Shown here piece after piece: positions 8,024 to 19,616 of a stretch of DNA of 64,000 nucleotides. Source of the stretch: Sinomonas susongensis (lineage in GTDB: Bacteria; Actinomycetota; Actinomycetes; Actinomycetales; Micrococcaceae); NCBI RefSeq assembly GCF_005877005.1, contig NZ_SSNH01000002.1, forward strand, positions 186,001 to 250,000, given 5' to 3'. A program made the position numbers and the translations under genes. Under the pieces are notes generated by a model. That model was not told the origin of the DNA and searched no databases. It was given only the letters and a program-made list of their open reading frames with translations. The first letter of the stretch is position 1; each line of letters opens with the position of its first letter.

Positions 8024-9508
8024 TCAGACCTCAGGCCACGGGCCAACGTGCTCGCGCGCAGGCTTCACCGCGCCGTCGAGCAGCTGCCCTGCGTCGGCGA
8101 GGTCTCCGACCTTGTGCACGCGCAGCGCGTTCGTCGAGCCGGCAACGCCGGGAGGCGAACCGGCGGCGACTACGACAAGGTCATTCGGCTGGGCCATCCC
8201 GGCCCGCAGGAGGTACTCGTCGACCTGGGCGATCATCTGGTCGGTGTGCTCGGCGAACTCCACCATCCGTGGCTGGATGCCCCAGCACAGGCTCAGGATG
8301 TTGAGCGTCGAGGTGAGCGGCGTGAACGCGAAGATCGGCTTCTGGGGCCGGAGGCGGCTGAGCCTCCGGGCCGAATCGCCCGACTGCGTGAACGTGCAGA
8401 TGTACTTCGCGTCCAGCTGGTCTGCGATGGTCACGGCGGCCCGCGTGATCGCGCCGCCTCGCGTCTTCGGCTGCGAGCCGAGGGGAGGAACGCGCTCGAG
8501 GCCGTGGTCCTCCGTCGACTCGATGATCTTCGCCATCGTGCGCACCGTCTCGATGGGGTACGCCCCAACGCTCGTCTCGCCCGAGAGCATCACGGCGTCT
8601 GCGCCGTCGAGCACCGCGTTGGCGCAGTCGGACGCCTCGGCGCGGGTCGGGCGGGGGTTCTCGATCATCGACTCGAGCACCTGGGTCGCAACGATGACGG
8701 GCTTCGCCCAGCGGCGAGCCAGCTCGATCGCCCGCTTCTGCACGAGCGGAACCTCCTCGAGCGGAAGCTCCACGCCGAGGTCGCCACGGGCGACCATGAT
8801 CGCGTCGAACGCGTCGATGATCTCGTGGAGCTGCTCGACGGCCTGGGGCTTCTCGATCTTGGCGATGACAGGGACGCGGCGGCCCTCCTCGTCCATGATC
8901 GTGTGGACGCGCTCAACGTCGGACGCATCGCGGACGAACGAGAGGGCGATGAAGTCCACACCCCGCCGGAGCGCCCAGCGGAGGTCCGCCTCGTCCTTGT
9001 CGCTCAGCGCCGGGACGTTCACCGCGACGCCGGGAAGGTTGATTCCCTTGTTGTTCGACACCATGCCGCCGACGACGACCTCGGTGACCACCTTCACGTC
9101 GTCGACCGCGGTGGCGCGCAAGGCGACCTTGCCGTCGTCGATCAGGAGCGTGTCTCCGACTGAGACGTCCTCGGTGAGGCTCTTGAGCGTCGTGGAGCAG
9201 ATCTCCTTCGTGCCCGGGACGTCCTCCGTCGTGATCGTGAAGACGTCGCCGGGAGCAAGCTCGTACGGGCCGTCCACGAAGCGGCCGAGGCGGATCTTCG
9301 GGCCTTGGAGGTCGGCCATGATGCCGACTGGCTTGTGGAGCTCGGCCGACGCCTTACGCACGTTCTCGTAGGTCGCGTCGTGCACCGAGTGGTCGCCGTG
9401 GCTCATGTTCAGGCGGGCCACGTCGACGCCGGCCTCGATCACTGCGAGGGTCTTCTCGTAGCTCGAGATGGCCGGCCCAAACGTGGCAACGATTTTCGCT
9501 CGTCTCAT
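8024..9508 (-). CDS. pyk: Pyruvate kinase
   Basis: Last step of glycolysis: phosphoenolpyruvate plus ADP to pyruvate plus ATP, cytoplasmic. The 494 residues have the family length and motifs: RLNMSHGDH near the N-terminus, the catalytic Lys region VIAKIEKPQAVEQLHE, the metal site MVARGDLGVELP, and SGETSVGAYP. The ATG is preceded by GGTGAGG as Shine-Dalgarno, and TAGGGT ends 7 nt before it, so initiation may be leaderless; a GTG three codons upstream is a weaker alternative. It faces pdtaR across a shared hairpin and follows gltD by 127 bp. Confidence 0.98.
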   Translation of the reverse strand: MRRAKIVATFGPAISSYEKTLAVIEAGVDVARLNMSHGDHSVHDATYENVRKASAELHKPVGIMADLQGPKIRLGRFVDGPYELAPGDVFTITTEDVPGTKEICSTTLKSLTEDVSVGDTLLIDDGKVALRATAVDDVKVVTEVVVGGMVSNNKGINLPGVAVNVPALSDKDEADLRWALRRGVDFIALSFVRDASDVERVHTIMDEEGRRVPVIAKIEKPQAVEQLHEIIDAFDAIMVARGDLGVELPLEEVPLVQKRAIELARRWAKPVIVATQVLESMIENPRPTRAEASDCANAVLDGADAVMLSGETSVGAYPIETVRTMAKIIESTEDHGLERVPPLGSQPKTRGGAITRAAVTIADQLDAKYICTFTQSGDSARRLSRLRPQKPIFAFTPLTSTLNILSLCWGIQPRMVEFAEHTDQMIAQVDEYLLRAGMAQPNDLVVVAAGSPPGVAGSTNALRVHKVGDLADAGQLLDGAVKPAREHVGPWPEV

Positions 9509-9635
9509 GTACCTCACCCTAGGGGTTGTGTGGTGAACGTGGATGTCTGGGGGATGAACTTCACGGATTCCGCCGGAGCGGAACGTGTCGGATCAGGCAG
9601 GGGCCCTTTGCTTCTGTCCGGGACCTCTGCGCACG

Positions 9636-11093
9636 TCAGAGGACGGAGATCGCGCGATCCGTCGGAGCCACCGGCGCCGGCAGGATCGTGCTGCCCATCA
9701 GGAACTTGTCGACCTCCGCCGCGCAGGCCCGCCCTTCCGCGATCGCCCACACGATGAGCGACTGGCCGCGGCCGGCGTCGCCCGCCACGAAGACGCCCGG
9801 GGTTGGGGTCATGTACTCGCCGTCGCGGGAGACGTTCCCGCGCTCGTCGAACGGAGCATTGACCTGCTCGGGGAGGCCCGACTCCTCTGCCCCTGTGAAT
9901 CCGAGGGACAGGAGGACGAGGTCCGCCGGAATGACGCGCTCAGTGCCGGCCTTCGGGATGCGCCTGCCGTCCACGTATTCCGTCTCGGCGACCTTGAGGC
10001 CCGTCACCTTCCCGTCCTCGCCGATGTATTCGACCGTCGAGGCAAGGTACGTCCGCTCGCCGCCCTCCTCGTGGGCGCTGGCAACTTCGAAGAGCGTAGG
10101 GAACATCGGCCACGGCTGGTGGCCCGGACGCTCCGCGGGAGGCTGCTTGCCGATGGCGAGAGTCGTGACCGAGGCAGCCTGCTGGCGATGCGCGGTGCCG
10201 AGGCAGTCGGCACCTGTGTCGCCGCCGCCGAGGATCACAACGTGCTTGCCTCGCGCGTCGATCTGATCCTCGACCACATCGCCGGCGACGACGCGGTTGG
10301 CCTGGACGAGGTACTCCATGGCGAAGTGGACGCCGTCGAGCTCGCGGCCCGGGATCTTGAGGTCGCGCGGAACCGTCGCTCCCGTCGCCACGACCACCGC
10401 GTCGTACCGGCGGCGCAGCTGGTCCCAGCTCACGTCGCGGCCGACCTCGACGCCGGTGCGGAAGCGCGTGCCCTCGGCCTTCATCTGCGCGAGACGGCGC
10501 TCGAGGATCTCCTTCTCCATCTTGAAGTCCGGGATGCCATAGCGCAGGAGGCCGCCGATCCGGTCGTCGCGCTCGTACACGGCGACCGTGTGGCCGACCC
10601 GCGTGAGCTGCTGCGCGGCCGCGAGCCCGGCGGGCCCGGAGCCGACGACGGCGACCGTCTTGCCCGTGAGGCGCGCCGGCGGAAGGGGCTCGACATAGCC
10701 GCCCTCGAAGGCCTGCTCCGCGATCGAGACCTCGATCTGCTTGATGGTCACGGCGGGCTGGTTGATGCCGAGCACGCACGCGGACTCGCACGGCGCCGGG
10801 CACAGCCGGCCCGTGAACTCCGGGAAGTTGTTGGTCGCGTGCAGGCGCTCGCTCGCATCCTGCTCCTTGCCGCGCCACGTGAGGTCGTTCCACTCGGGAA
10901 TGAGGTTACCGAGCGGGCAGCCGTGGTGGCAGAAGGGGATACCGCAATCCATGCAGCGTGCAGCCTGGCGCTTGAGGACGCCGTTCTCCTGGGCCTCGTA
11001 GACCTCCTTCCAGTCCATGATGCGGACGGGGACGGGACGGCGCGGCTGCGTCTCACGCTGCCGAACCTTCAGGAATCCGCGTGGGTCAGCCAC
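9636..11093 (-). CDS. gltD: Glutamate synthase (NADPH) small subunit
   Basis: Passes electrons from NADPH through FAD to the large subunit for glutamate formation from glutamine and 2-oxoglutarate. The 485 residues begin with the cysteine clusters of the dihydropyrimidine-dehydrogenase-like ferredoxin domain, [14 protein letters not shown] and [12 protein letters not shown], followed by an FAD motif ([15 protein letters not shown]) and an NADPH motif ([13 protein letters not shown]). The GTG start overlaps the end of gltB by 8 nt and has GGAGGTG upstream. This is the standard GltBD partner arrangement. Confidence 0.97.
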   Translation of the reverse strand: MADPRGFLKVRQRETQPRRPVPVRIMDWKEVYEAQENGVLKRQAARCMDCGIPFCHHGCPLGNLIPEWNDLTWRGKEQDASERLHATNNFPEFTGRLCPAPCESACVLGINQPAVTIKQIEVSIAEQAFEGGYVEPLPPARLTGKTVAVVGSGPAGLAAAQQLTRVGHTVAVYERDDRIGGLLRYGIPDFKMEKEILERRLAQMKAEGTRFRTGVEVGRDVSWDQLRRRYDAVVVATGATVPRDLKIPGRELDGVHFAMEYLVQANRVVAGDVVEDQIDARGKHVVILGGGDTGADCLGTAHRQQAASVTTLAIGKQPPAERPGHQPWPMFPTLFEVASAHEEGGERTYLASTVEYIGEDGKVTGLKVAETEYVDGRRIPKAGTERVIPADLVLLSLGFTGAEESGLPEQVNAPFDERGNVSRDGEYMTPTPGVFVAGDAGRGQSLIVWAIAEGRACAAEVDKFLMGSTILPAPVAPTDRAISVL

Positions 11094-14000
11094 CGGTCAC
11101 CTCCAGGATGCGAGACCAAACTTCTTCCCCGTCCGGGTCCAGGCCCTCTTCGAGGGCCCCCAGACGGGTCTGCTGCACCGCCGCGTAGTCGCGGGGCAGC
11201 ACCTTCGTCATGCGGGCTGCCGTGTCGTCGAAGTTGTCGAGCAGGCGCTGCCCCAACTGCGAGCCCGTCTCCTCGACGTGCTTGGCGATGAGATTCCGCA
11301 CGATGTCCCGGTCCTCGTCGTCGAGTTCGAGGAGCGTGAGCTCGCCCGAGCCGAGGGCCTGGGTGTTGACCTTCGCCGCGTCGAGGTCGAGGACGAACGC
11401 GGTGCCGCCCGACATCCCTGCGCCGAAGTTGCGGCCCGTGCGCCCGAGGATGACCGCCTGGCCACCCGTCATGTATTCGCAGCCGTGGTCGCCGATGCCT
11501 TCGACGACGGCGGTCGCGCCCGAGTTGCGCACGAGGAACCGCTCGCCGACCATTCCGCGGAGGAAGATCTCCCCGCTCGTGGCGCCGTAGCCGATCACGT
11601 TGCCCGCGATCACGTTGTCCTCGGCCGGGAACACGTTGCTGCGGTCGGGACGGACGATGACGCGGCCTCCGGACAGGCCCTTCGCGACATAGTCGTTCGA
11701 GTCGCCGAACAGCCGCAGCGTGATGCCTGCGGGCAGGAACGCCGCGAGGGACTGCCCGGCAGTACCGGTGAGGGTCACGTCGATCGTGTCCGTCGCGAGC
11801 GTGTCGGTGCCGAACGTACGGGTGACCTCGTGGCCCAGCATCGTCCCCACCGAGCGGTCGGTGTTGACGACCGGGAGGCTGATCTTGACCGGGCTGCGGT
11901 CCATGAGCGCCTCTTGCGCCATCTCGATGAGCTGGACGTCGAAGTGCTTGTCGAGCTCGTGGTTCTGGCCCGTCGTGTTGCGCAGCGGCGCGTCCTCGTC
12001 GAAGTCCATGCCCGCGAGGATCGGCGTGAGGTCGAGCCCCTCGGCCTTCCAGTGGTCGATCGCGTCCTTCGTGTCGAGGAACTCTGAACGACCGATCGCC
12101 TCTTCGAGCGAGCGGAAGCCGAGCTGGGCCAGGATCTCGCGGATCTCCTCCGCGATGAACTCGAAGAAGTTCACCACGAACTCGGGCTTGCCCGTGAAGC
12201 GCGCCCGCAGCTCAGGATTCTGCGTTGCGACGCCGACGGGGCACGTGTCCAGATGGCACACGCGCATCATGACGCAGCCCGAGACGACGAGCGGTGCCGT
12301 GGCAAAACCGAACTCCTCGGCACCCAGCAGCGCAGCGATGACGACGTCGCGGCCCGTCTTCAGCTGGCCGTCGACCTGGACCACCACGCGGTCCCGCAGC
12401 CCGTTGAGCATGAGCGTCTGCTGGGTTTCGGCGAGGCCGAGCTCCCACGGGACGCCCGCGTGCTTGAGCGAGTTCAGCGGCGAGGCGCCCGTACCGCCGT
12501 CGTGCCCCGACACGAGCACGACGTCGGCCTTCGCCTTCGTCACGCCCGCGGCGACCGTGCCGATCCCCACCTCGGAGACGAGCTTGACGTGGACCCGTGC
12601 GCTCGGGTTGGCACGCTTGCAGTCGTAGATGAGCTGCGCGAGGTCCTCGATCGAGTAGATGTCGTGGTGTGGGGGCGGCGAGATGAGGGTCACGCCCGGC
12701 GTCGAGTGGCGGGTCCGCGCCACCCACGGGTAGACCTTCTGGGCCATGAGCTGGCCGCCCTCGCCGGGCTTCGCCCCCTGGGCCATCTTGATCTGGATGT
12801 CGGTCGCATTGGTCAGGTAGAGGCTGGTCACGCCGAAACGGCCGGACGCGACCTGCTTGATGGCCGAGCGCCGCTCGGGGTCGAGCAGACGGTCGACGTC
12901 CTCGCCGCCCTCCCCCGTGTTCGACCGGGCGCCCAGACGGTTCATCGCTATCGCAAGCGTCTCGTGGGCTTCCTTCGAGATGGACCCGTAGCTCATCGCG
13001 CCGGTCGAGAACCGCTTCACGATGCTCGCGACGGACTCGACGTCGTCCACGGGGATCGCGGGGCGAAGCCCCTCGCGGAACGCGAGAAGGCCGCGCAGCG
13101 TCATGAGGTTCTTGGACTGGTCGTCGACCCCCTTCGTGTACGCCTTGAACACGTCATAGCGGCGCTCGCGCGTCGCGTGCTGCAGGCGGAAGACGGTCTC
13201 CGGGTTGAACAGGTGCGGCTCGCCGTCGCGACGCCACTGGTACTCGCCGCCGTTCAGGAGCGCCCGATGCGGCTGCTCGATCCCGGACGCCGGGTACGCC
13301 ATCTCGTGGCGGGCTGCGACCTCGGCGGCAATGACGTCGAGCCCGACGCCGCCGAGCTGGCTGTGCGTGCCGGCGAAGAATTCGTCGACGAGGTCTTGCG
13401 AGAGGCCGAGCGCTTCGAACGTCTGGGCGCCGCAGTAGGAGGCGACAGTCGAGATGCCCATCTTGGACATGATCTTGAGCACGCCCTTGCCGAGGCCCTT
13501 GATGAGGTTGTAGACCCCGTCCTCAGGGGTGACGCCCGGCAGGTCGCCCGAGCGGATGAGCTCCTCGACGGACTCCATCGCGAGATAGGGGTTCACCGCG
13601 GACGCGCCATAGCCGATGAGCGTGGCGACATGGTGCACCTCACGGACGTCCCCGGCCTCGACGACGAGCGCGGTCTTCGTACGGTTCGCGCTGCGCAGGA
13701 GGTGGTGGTGGACGGCGGAGACGAGGAGCAGAGACGGGATCGGGGCCCACTGCGCGTTCGAGTCGCGGTCGGAGAGCACGACGTACTGCACCCCGCGGTT
13801 GATGGCTCCCGAGACCTGCTCGCAGATCTCCGTCAGCCGGGCGCGCAGCGCCGCCTCGCCGCCCTCGGGACGGTAGAGGCCGCGTACCTTGATCGCGATC
13901 CGGTCGCCGTGGCTGTTCTCGATGTTGGCGATCTTCGCGAGCTGGTCGTTGTTGATCACCGGGAACGGCAGGATGACCTGCCTCTCCTTGACCTGCCCCA

Positions 14001-15696
14001 TGCTGAGGAGGTTCCCGTTGGGTCCGATCGCACCGTTGAGGCTCGTGACGAGCTCCTCGCGGATGGCGTCGAGGGGCGGGTTCGTGACCTGGGCGAACGA
14101 CTGCACGAAGTAGTCGAAGAGCAGCCGGGGCCGCTTCGAGAGGACCGCCACCGGGGTGTCGGAGCCCATGGCGCCGATCGGCTCGGCGCCGTTCCGGGCC
14201 ATCGGGCCGACCAGGATGCGGAGCTCCTCCTGCGTGTAGCCGAACGTGCGCTGCCGGACGTTCACCGACTGGGGGGTGTGGATGACGTGCTCGCGTTCGG
14301 GGAGGTCGGCGAGGCGGATGACGTTCTGGTCCACCCACTCCTGCCACGGGTTCGCGCCCGCGACCTCGGCCTTGACCTCGGCGTCCTCGATGATCCGGCC
14401 GGCCTCGGTGTCCACGACGAACATCTTGCCCGGCGCGACGCGGCCCTTCTTGACGACCTTCGCCGGCTCGACGTCGACGACACCGACCTCCGAGGCGAAG
14501 ACGACGAGGCCGTCCTCGGTCACCCAGTAGCGGCAGGGGCGCAGGCCGTTGCGGTCCAGTGTGGCACCCACGAGGGAACCGTCGGTGAACGAGACGGCGG
14601 CCGGCCCGTCCCAGGGCTCCATGAGGAGCGAGTGGTACTCGTAGAAGGCCCGGCGGGCAGGATCCATCGTCGCGTGGTTCTCCCACGCCTCGGGGATCAT
14701 CATCATGATCGCGTGCGTGATCGGACGTCCCGAGAGCCACAGCAGCTCGGCGACCTCGTCGAACGAGGCGGAGTCCGAGGCGCCCGGGGTGCAGATCGGG
14801 AAGAGCTCCTCGGGAACCTCGCCCAGGAGCGGGCTCGAGAGCTGGGACTGACGCGCCCGCATCCAGTTGCGGTTGCCCTTGACCGTGTTGATCTCGCCGT
14901 TGTGGGCGATCGTCCGGAACGGCTGGGCGAGCGGCCACGAAGGGAACGTGTTCGTCGAGAAGCGCGAGTGGACGATCGCGAGCTTGGTCGTGAACCGATC
15001 GTCGGAGAGGTCCGGGTAGAACGGCTCGAGCTGGGCCGTCGTCAGCATCCCCTTGTAGACGATGGTGCGCGAGGAGAGTGACGGGAAGTAGACGCCATGC
15101 TTGTTCTGCGCGCGCTTGCGGATCCGCCACACCCGCGCGTCGAGGTCGTTGCGGTCCAGCTGCTCCCCCGTGAGCGAGACGAAGAACGGCTGGGCGAAGC
15201 GGGGCATGCACGCGCGGGCCATCGCGCCGACGAGCTCGGCGACCACGGGCACCTCGCGCCAGCCGAGGACCTTGAGGCCCTCGGTCTCGGCCAGGGCTTC
15301 GATGCCCCCGCGCGCCGCGGCGTCCTCGCGGTCGTCGGCCGGAAGGAATGCGATGCCCACGGCGTATTGGCCGAGAGCGGGCAGCTCGAAGTCGACGGTT
15401 GCCCGGAAGAACTCGTCGGGGAGCTGCAGGAGGATGCCCGCGCCGTCGCCCGTGCCCTCGTCGGCACCGACCGCGCCGCGGTGTTCGAGGGCTCGGAGGG
15501 CGTGGAGCGCGGCGTCGACAATGTCATGCCCGCCCTCGCCCCGGAGCGTCGCGACGATCGCGAGACCGCACGCGTCCTTCTCCTGCTCCGCCTGGTAGAG
15601 CCCTGCGGACGCGGGAAGCGACGAGAACCGCTCGAACGGCGAGACCGCCTCTGCGGGCGGGAACTCGACGGCAGTGCCGTGTGTCGGGTGAGTCAT
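11086..15696 (-). CDS. gltB: Glutamate synthase large subunit
   Basis: Catalytic subunit of GOGAT. At 1536 residues it has full family length. The class II amidotransferase nucleophile is Cys43 in [12 protein letters not shown], so about 42 residues form a propeptide to be cleaved. The central and FMN-binding domains follow ([26 protein letters not shown]), then the 3Fe-4S cysteines in [15 protein letters not shown], and the C-terminal beta-helix with repeated GxxGG motifs. The ATG has AGGAAGG upstream. It is coupled to gltD. A -10 element lies about 100 bp upstream. Confidence 0.98.
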   Translation of the reverse strand: MTHPTHGTAVEFPPAEAVSPFERFSSLPASAGLYQAEQEKDACGLAIVATLRGEGGHDIVDAALHALRALEHRGAVGADEGTGDGAGILLQLPDEFFRATVDFELPALGQYAVGIAFLPADDREDAAARGGIEALAETEGLKVLGWREVPVVAELVGAMARACMPRFAQPFFVSLTGEQLDRNDLDARVWRIRKRAQNKHGVYFPSLSSRTIVYKGMLTTAQLEPFYPDLSDDRFTTKLAIVHSRFSTNTFPSWPLAQPFRTIAHNGEINTVKGNRNWMRARQSQLSSPLLGEVPEELFPICTPGASDSASFDEVAELLWLSGRPITHAIMMMIPEAWENHATMDPARRAFYEYHSLLMEPWDGPAAVSFTDGSLVGATLDRNGLRPCRYWVTEDGLVVFASEVGVVDVEPAKVVKKGRVAPGKMFVVDTEAGRIIEDAEVKAEVAGANPWQEWVDQNVIRLADLPEREHVIHTPQSVNVRQRTFGYTQEELRILVGPMARNGAEPIGAMGSDTPVAVLSKRPRLLFDYFVQSFAQVTNPPLDAIREELVTSLNGAIGPNGNLLSMGQVKERQVILPFPVINNDQLAKIANIENSHGDRIAIKVRGLYRPEGGEAALRARLTEICEQVSGAINRGVQYVVLSDRDSNAQWAPIPSLLLVSAVHHHLLRSANRTKTALVVEAGDVREVHHVATLIGYGASAVNPYLAMESVEELIRSGDLPGVTPEDGVYNLIKGLGKGVLKIMSKMGISTVASYCGAQTFEALGLSQDLVDEFFAGTHSQLGGVGLDVIAAEVAARHEMAYPASGIEQPHRALLNGGEYQWRRDGEPHLFNPETVFRLQHATRERRYDVFKAYTKGVDDQSKNLMTLRGLLAFREGLRPAIPVDDVESVASIVKRFSTGAMSYGSISKEAHETLAIAMNRLGARSNTGEGGEDVDRLLDPERRSAIKQVASGRFGVTSLYLTNATDIQIKMAQGAKPGEGGQLMAQKVYPWVARTRHSTPGVTLISPPPHHDIYSIEDLAQLIYDCKRANPSARVHVKLVSEVGIGTVAAGVTKAKADVVLVSGHDGGTGASPLNSLKHAGVPWELGLAETQQTLMLNGLRDRVVVQVDGQLKTGRDVVIAALLGAEEFGFATAPLVVSGCVMMRVCHLDTCPVGVATQNPELRARFTGKPEFVVNFFEFIAEEIREILAQLGFRSLEEAIGRSEFLDTKDAIDHWKAEGLDLTPILAGMDFDEDAPLRNTTGQNHELDKHFDVQLIEMAQEALMDRSPVKISLPVVNTDRSVGTMLGHEVTRTFGTDTLATDTIDVTLTGTAGQSLAAFLPAGITLRLFGDSNDYVAKGLSGGRVIVRPDRSNVFPAEDNVIAGNVIGYGATSGEIFLRGMVGERFLVRNSGATAVVEGIGDHGCEYMTGGQAVILGRTGRNFGAGMSGGTAFVLDLDAAKVNTQALGSGELTLLELDDEDRDIVRNLIAKHVEETGSQLGQRLLDNFDDTAARMTKVLPRDYAAVQQTRLGALEEGLDPDGEEVWSRILEVTGG

Positions 15697-15794
15697 GACG
15701 AAACGTCCTTCCTCCTGATCGATTCGCGACAGGGGACAACGCTGGCCCCGGCGTTGCTGGCCGCAAGGGGCCCAGCACGGCGCTGATTACTGGA

Positions 15795-15800
15795 ATTGTA
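15795..15800 (-). promoter_or_regulatory. Candidate -10 element for gltBD
   Basis: TACAAT on the minus strand, five of six matches to TATAAT, about 98 bp upstream of the gltB ATG. No good -35 is found at 17 bp; a GGCGGC/GCCGCC hairpin lies in that place instead. Confidence 0.45.
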
Positions 15801-15838
15801 GGGGCGGCTCCGCGCCGCCGAACAGCGTCAGGTGCCTC

Positions 15839-15973
15839 CTACGTCGGTCCGGGGAAGTGCTCCCACGGCCGGTGGTCCACTTCCTTGTGGAGCGAGCGTC
15901 GCTTGCGGGCGGTGGCCCGGGGCGTGGCGAGCGGGGCTGGGCCCTCTTCACCGTCGTCCTCCTCTGAAGGCAT
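15839..15973 (-). CDS. Possible 44-residue ORF, perhaps a relic of the Lgt tail
   Basis: Reads MPSEEDDGEEGPAPL at the N-terminus, then a basic stretch ARKRRSLHKEV, and ends RPWEHFPGPT before TAG. Codon third positions are G or C in most codons. No clear Shine-Dalgarno is seen. The acidic-then-basic hydrophilic composition and the position between trpA and gltB would fit the C-terminal tail of a deleted lgt gene, but this is inference; it could also be chance in GC-rich DNA or a small protein. I do not recognise a family. Confidence 0.3.
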   Translation of the reverse strand: MPSEEDDGEEGPAPLATPRATARKRRSLHKEVDHRPWEHFPGPT

Positions 15974-16151
15974 CGCGTCCTGAGTGCGGGACACGACTCG
16001 TCGGAGACGGCTCGATGTGTCGCAAGACTAGCACGGGCGCCGTATACCGAGACGGTCGCGTCCGGATGCTGGACTGGGATGGCCCTTCCTGCATCCTGTG
16101 TTACGCTCGGCGCCCTTCGCCACTCTGTGCGGGACGAAGCAAGGCCCTTCG

Positions 16152-17021
16152 TCAGGCACCCGCACCGCGTTCAAGGCCGCGACTCAGCTCTGCCGCAAGC
16201 TCGCCGACCGCATCAGGCCCGCCGTCGCGGAGAGCACTCACGATGGCGGTGCCGACGATGACTCCGTCGGCGTAGGCGGCGATCTCGCGGACGTGCTCGG
16301 CGTTCGAGACGCCGAGGCCGACGCACACGCGCTCAGCACCCGCGGCCCGCGCCTCCGCGACGACCCGTCGGGCGCTCTCGTCCACCGAGGCCCGCGCACC
16401 GGTCACGCCCATGAGCGAAACCGCATAGGTGAATCCCCTCGTTGCGGCGACGGTCATCGCCATCCGCTCTGCGGTCGAGGACGGTGCGACAAGGAAGACG
16501 CGGTCGAGGCCGTACTTGTCGGAGGCCTGGATCCACTCCGCAGCCTCGTCGGGAATGAGGTCCGGCGTGATGAGCCCCGCTCCCCCCGCCTCGGCGAGGC
16601 GCCGCGCAAACTCGTCGACGCCGAGGCGCATGACGGGGTTCCAGTACGTCATCACCAGGACCGCGGCCTCCGTCGCGTCGGTCACCGCCTTGACGACGTC
16701 GAAGACGCTCGCCACGTGGAACCCGTTCGCGAGAGCCTCGGTCGTCGCCGCCTGGATGACGCTGCCGTCCATGACGGGATCCGAGTAGGGGATGCCGATC
16801 TCGATCACGTCGGCGCCGTTGCGCGCGAGCGCGATGGCGGCGTCGATGCTCTCCTGGACCGTGGGGAACCCGGCGGGAAGATAGCCGACGAGGGCCGCGC
16901 GGCCCTCCGCCCTGGCGCGGTCGATGGCAGCGGCGGCCTTGCTCGCCGTCGTCCTGCCTGTGCTCTCGGCGCTTCCGCTCTGCGTGCCCTGCTGCTGCGC
17001 GTGCTGATCCGTCGCGCTCAT
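16152..17021 (-). CDS. trpA: Tryptophan synthase alpha subunit
   Basis: Cleaves indole-3-glycerol phosphate to indole and glyceraldehyde 3-phosphate, handing indole to TrpB. The 289-residue TIM barrel carries the catalytic Glu and Asp in [16 protein letters not shown], the conserved LMTYWNPV-like block [14 protein letters not shown], and the phosphate loop [10 protein letters not shown]. The first ~25 residues are a Gln/Ser-rich extension. The ATG overlaps the trpB stop by 4 nt (ATGA) with GGAGGAG upstream. It is the last gene of the leftward trp operon. Confidence 0.97.
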   Translation of the reverse strand: MSATDQHAQQQGTQSGSAESTGRTTASKAAAAIDRARAEGRAALVGYLPAGFPTVQESIDAAIALARNGADVIEIGIPYSDPVMDGSVIQAATTEALANGFHVASVFDVVKAVTDATEAAVLVMTYWNPVMRLGVDEFARRLAEAGGAGLITPDLIPDEAAEWIQASDKYGLDRVFLVAPSSTAERMAMTVAATRGFTYAVSLMGVTGARASVDESARRVVAEARAAGAERVCVGLGVSNAEHVREIAAYADGVIVGTAIVSALRDGGPDAVGELAAELSRGLERGAGA

Positions 17022-18382
17022 GCCAACTCCTCCACCGCGCCGGTGCCCTCGCCCGGCACGAAGCCCTTGGGCCGGCGCGTCGAGAGCGTCGTCCCCTTCA
17101 CCTGGCCGTTCTCGTCGAGCATGCCGAACCATTCGGCCGCCGTCTGGACGTCCTTGTCGCCGCGCCCTGAGAGGTTCACGATCACGATGCGGTCGGCGGG
17201 GTCGCCGCCTTCGGCCGCTAGACGTCGGCCCACCTTGATGGCCCCGGCGAGCGCATGCGAGGACTCGATGGCGGGGATGATGCCCTCGGTCCGGCACAGG
17301 ACGCTGAAGGCCTCCATCGCCTCGGTGTCCGTGATCGGCTCGTAGGTCGCGCGGCCGATGTCGTGGAGGTACGCGTGCTCGGGCCCGACGCCCGGGTAGT
17401 CCAGGCCAGCCGAGATGGAATGGGACTCGATCGTCTGCCCGTCTTCGTCCTGCATGAGGTACGAGCGCGCGCCATGGAGCACCCCGGGGCGCCCGAGCGT
17501 GATGGTCGCCGCGTGGTGCGCCGTCTCGACCCCTTCGCCGCCGGCCTCGAAGCCGTAGAGGCGCACGGACGGGTCGTCGAGGAAGCCGTGGAAGATGCCG
17601 ATCGCGTTCGAGCCGCCGCCCACGCACGCGCACACGGCATCCGGGAGCCGGCCGGTCTGCTCGAGGACCTGCTCGCGTGCCTCCTCGCCGATGACCTCGT
17701 GGAAGAAGCGGACCATGGCCGGGAACGGGTGGGCCCCGGCCGCTGTGCCCAGGAGGTAGTGGGTCGTGCTCACGTTCGCGACCCAGTCGCGGAGGGCGTC
17801 GTTGATCGCGTCCTTCAGGGTCTGCGAGCCGTTCGTGACCGGGACGACGGTGGCTCCCAGGAGCTGCATGCGCGCGACGTTCAGGGCCTGCCTGCGGCAG
17901 TCCTCCGCGCCCATGTACACGACGCATTCGAGGCCCAGGAAGGCCGCGGCCGTCGCGCTGGCGACGCCGTGCTGCCCCGCGCCGGTCTCGGCGATGATCC
18001 GGGTCTTGCCCATGCGCTTCGCGAGGAGCGCCTGCCCGAGGACGTTGTTGATCTTGTGCGAGCCGGTGTGGTTGAGGTCCTCGCGCTTGAGGAAGACCCG
18101 GACGCCGCCTGCGTGCTGGGAGAACCGCTTGGCCTCTGTGAGGAGCGAGGGCCGCCCTGAGTAGTTGCGGTTGAGGTCCGCGATCTGGGCGAGGAAGTCC
18201 GGATCCTGCTTCGCCTTCTCGAAGGTCTCGTCGAGCTCGTCGAGCGCCGCGATGAGGGACTCGGGCATCCAGCGCCCACCGTAGGCCCCGAAGTACGGGC
18301 CTGGGGCGTGCCGCAGGCTGCCCGCGAGGAAGGCGTCCGCCGGGTGGGTCTCTGCCGATGCTTCTGGTGCGTTCTCGGCCAC
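17018..18382 (-). CDS. trpB: Tryptophan synthase beta subunit
   Basis: PLP enzyme condensing indole with serine to tryptophan. The 454 residues include the PLP lysine in [13 protein letters not shown], the indole-tunnel and catalytic Glu region [10 protein letters not shown], and the phosphate-binding [10 protein letters not shown]. The start is GTG with GGAG upstream. A ~30-residue N-terminal extension precedes the usual core ([12 protein letters not shown]). It is coupled to trpA by a 4-nt overlap and separated from trpC by 56 bp. Confidence 0.98.
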   Translation of the reverse strand: MAENAPEASAETHPADAFLAGSLRHAPGPYFGAYGGRWMPESLIAALDELDETFEKAKQDPDFLAQIADLNRNYSGRPSLLTEAKRFSQHAGGVRVFLKREDLNHTGSHKINNVLGQALLAKRMGKTRIIAETGAGQHGVASATAAAFLGLECVVYMGAEDCRRQALNVARMQLLGATVVPVTNGSQTLKDAINDALRDWVANVSTTHYLLGTAAGAHPFPAMVRFFHEVIGEEAREQVLEQTGRLPDAVCACVGGGSNAIGIFHGFLDDPSVRLYGFEAGGEGVETAHHAATITLGRPGVLHGARSYLMQDEDGQTIESHSISAGLDYPGVGPEHAYLHDIGRATYEPITDTEAMEAFSVLCRTEGIIPAIESSHALAGAIKVGRRLAAEGGDPADRIVIVNLSGRGDKDVQTAAEWFGMLDENGQVKGTTLSTRRPKGFVPGEGTGAVEELA

Positions 18383-18438
18383 CAGTGTCTCCGTCCTAGT
18401 TGAAGTCCGCCGGATGGGGCGTCGGGCGCCCGTCCGGC

Positions 18439-19269
18439 TCAGTGCGCGCCGAGGCGTTCGGCGATGGCTGCCGCGCCGCTGCGCTGGAATGCTGCGATCC
18501 GCTCGCGCGGCGAACCGTGCGTCACGAGGGCCTCGCCCACGAGCACTGCGTTGGCACCCAGGGCCGCGTACTCCGCAACGTCCTCGGGTCCGCGCACGCC
18601 GGATTCGGCCACCACGACGGGTCCGGCCGGGATGCGGTCGGCGAGGCGGGCGAACACGGCGCGGTCGACGTCGAGCGTCTTCAGATTGCGCACGTTCACG
18701 CCGAGGATACGAGCGCCGGCCGCGAGGCCGCGGTCGATCTCCTCCTCGGTGTGGGTTTCGACGAGCGCGTTCATGCCCAGTTCGTGCGTCAGGTCGAGGA
18801 AGCCCTTGAGCTCTGCGTCGTCGAGCGCCGCGACGATGAGCAGGACGAGGTCGGCCCCGTGCGCCCTCGCCTCATGGATCTGGTACTCGTCGACCGTGAA
18901 GTCCTTGCGGAGGAGCGGCGTCGCGACCGCTGCACGAACGGCGTCGAAGTCCGCGAGGCTCCCGCCGAACCGGCGCTGCTCGGTCAGCACGCTGATGACG
19001 GAGGCACCGCCGTCGGAATACTGCCGCGCGAGGGCCGCCGGGTCGGCGATGTCCGCAAGATCTCCCTTGGAGGGGCTGCGCCGCTTGACCTCGGCAATGA
19101 CCTTCAGCTCGCCCCGGGGCTCGTCCGCCCCGCCGAGCGCCGCGAACGCGTCGAGGGCGGACGGCCTCGCGGCCGCCGCCTCCCGGACCGCCGTCAGGGG
19201 CAGGTCGCGGCGTCGCGCCTCGAGGTCCTCGCGGACCCCCGCGATGATGTCGTCGAGGACGGTCGCCAT
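18439..19269 (-). CDS. trpC: Indole-3-glycerol phosphate synthase
   Basis: Closes the indole ring from carboxyphenylamino-deoxyribulose phosphate. The 276-residue TIM barrel shows [15 protein letters not shown] (catalytic Lys and substrate loop), [13 protein letters not shown] (second catalytic Lys), [10 protein letters not shown] and [12 protein letters not shown]. There is no fused TrpF. The ATG overlaps the stop of the upstream small membrane protein (TGATG), so translation is coupled. Confidence 0.97.
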   Translation of the reverse strand: MATVLDDIIAGVREDLEARRRDLPLTAVREAAAARPSALDAFAALGGADEPRGELKVIAEVKRRSPSKGDLADIADPAALARQYSDGGASVISVLTEQRRFGGSLADFDAVRAAVATPLLRKDFTVDEYQIHEARAHGADLVLLIVAALDDAELKGFLDLTHELGMNALVETHTEEEIDRGLAAGARILGVNVRNLKTLDVDRAVFARLADRIPAGPVVVAESGVRGPEDVAEYAALGANAVLVGEALVTHGSPRERIAAFQRSGAAAIAERLGAH

Positions 19270-19532
19270 CAGTGGGTGTTGTTGAGCTTGCTGCCGCCCA
19301 CGCCGTAGCCGGCGCGACGCATGAACCAGCCGACAATCAGGCCGATAGCGATGATCACGACGCCGGCCCAGAAGATCGGGGCGTTCGCGATGGCAAACGC
19401 GATGCTCGAGACGAGCGCGCCGATCAGCATGATGAAAACGCACGTCCACGCGGCTGGGCTGTTCCCATGGCCGAGGTCCTCGCCGTGGAGGGCCACCTTG
19501 GTGCTGTCCTGGGAACCGCTCGCGTTGCTCAT
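19269..19532 (-). CDS. Small two-TM protein inside the trp operon (DUF6704-like)
   Basis: An 87-residue protein with a hydrophilic N-terminus ([15 protein letters not shown]) and two transmembrane helices ([18 protein letters not shown] and [17 protein letters not shown]), ending with a basic, Gly-rich tail. Small [15 protein letters not shown] proteins recur just before trpC in Micrococcales; I believe the family is DUF6704, but the number is from memory. Function is unknown. It is coupled to trpC through TGATG, so it is made with the tryptophan enzymes. Confidence 0.8.
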   Translation of the reverse strand: MSNASGSQDSTKVALHGEDLGHGNSPAAWTCVFIMLIGALVSSIAFAIANAPIFWAGVVIIAIGLIVGWFMRRAGYGVGGSKLNNTH

Positions 19533-19616
19533 GTCGTCCTTCTCCTCGCTTGGGTGTCTTGTGCCATTCTGCCATCTCCGGCGCCGCGGTCGGCGCTGCG
19601 TGACGTCCCGGCCCCT

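Larger units (their letters stand above)
15697..16151. other. 455-bp intergenic region between trpA and gltB
   Basis: This holds the gltB promoter, a hairpin just after trpA (ACGAAG/CTTCGT), a second -10-like TAGTCT near 16,028 on the minus strand and one small possible ORF. In related Micrococcaceae I expect lgt (prolipoprotein diacylglyceryl transferase) in this slot; no Lgt core motif is present here on either strand. Confidence 0.7.

Noticed and set aside
12253-15081. Very long open frame antisense to gltB (over 900 codons)
   Set aside because: High GC gives long open frames opposite real genes; this one is the mirror of gltB, has no conserved motif and an Arg/Asp/Val-heavy composition.
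16152-17927. 591-codon fusion of trpA with an upstream segment
   Set aside because: The upstream part is a shadow of trpB in another frame; the trpA ATG has a clear ribosome site.
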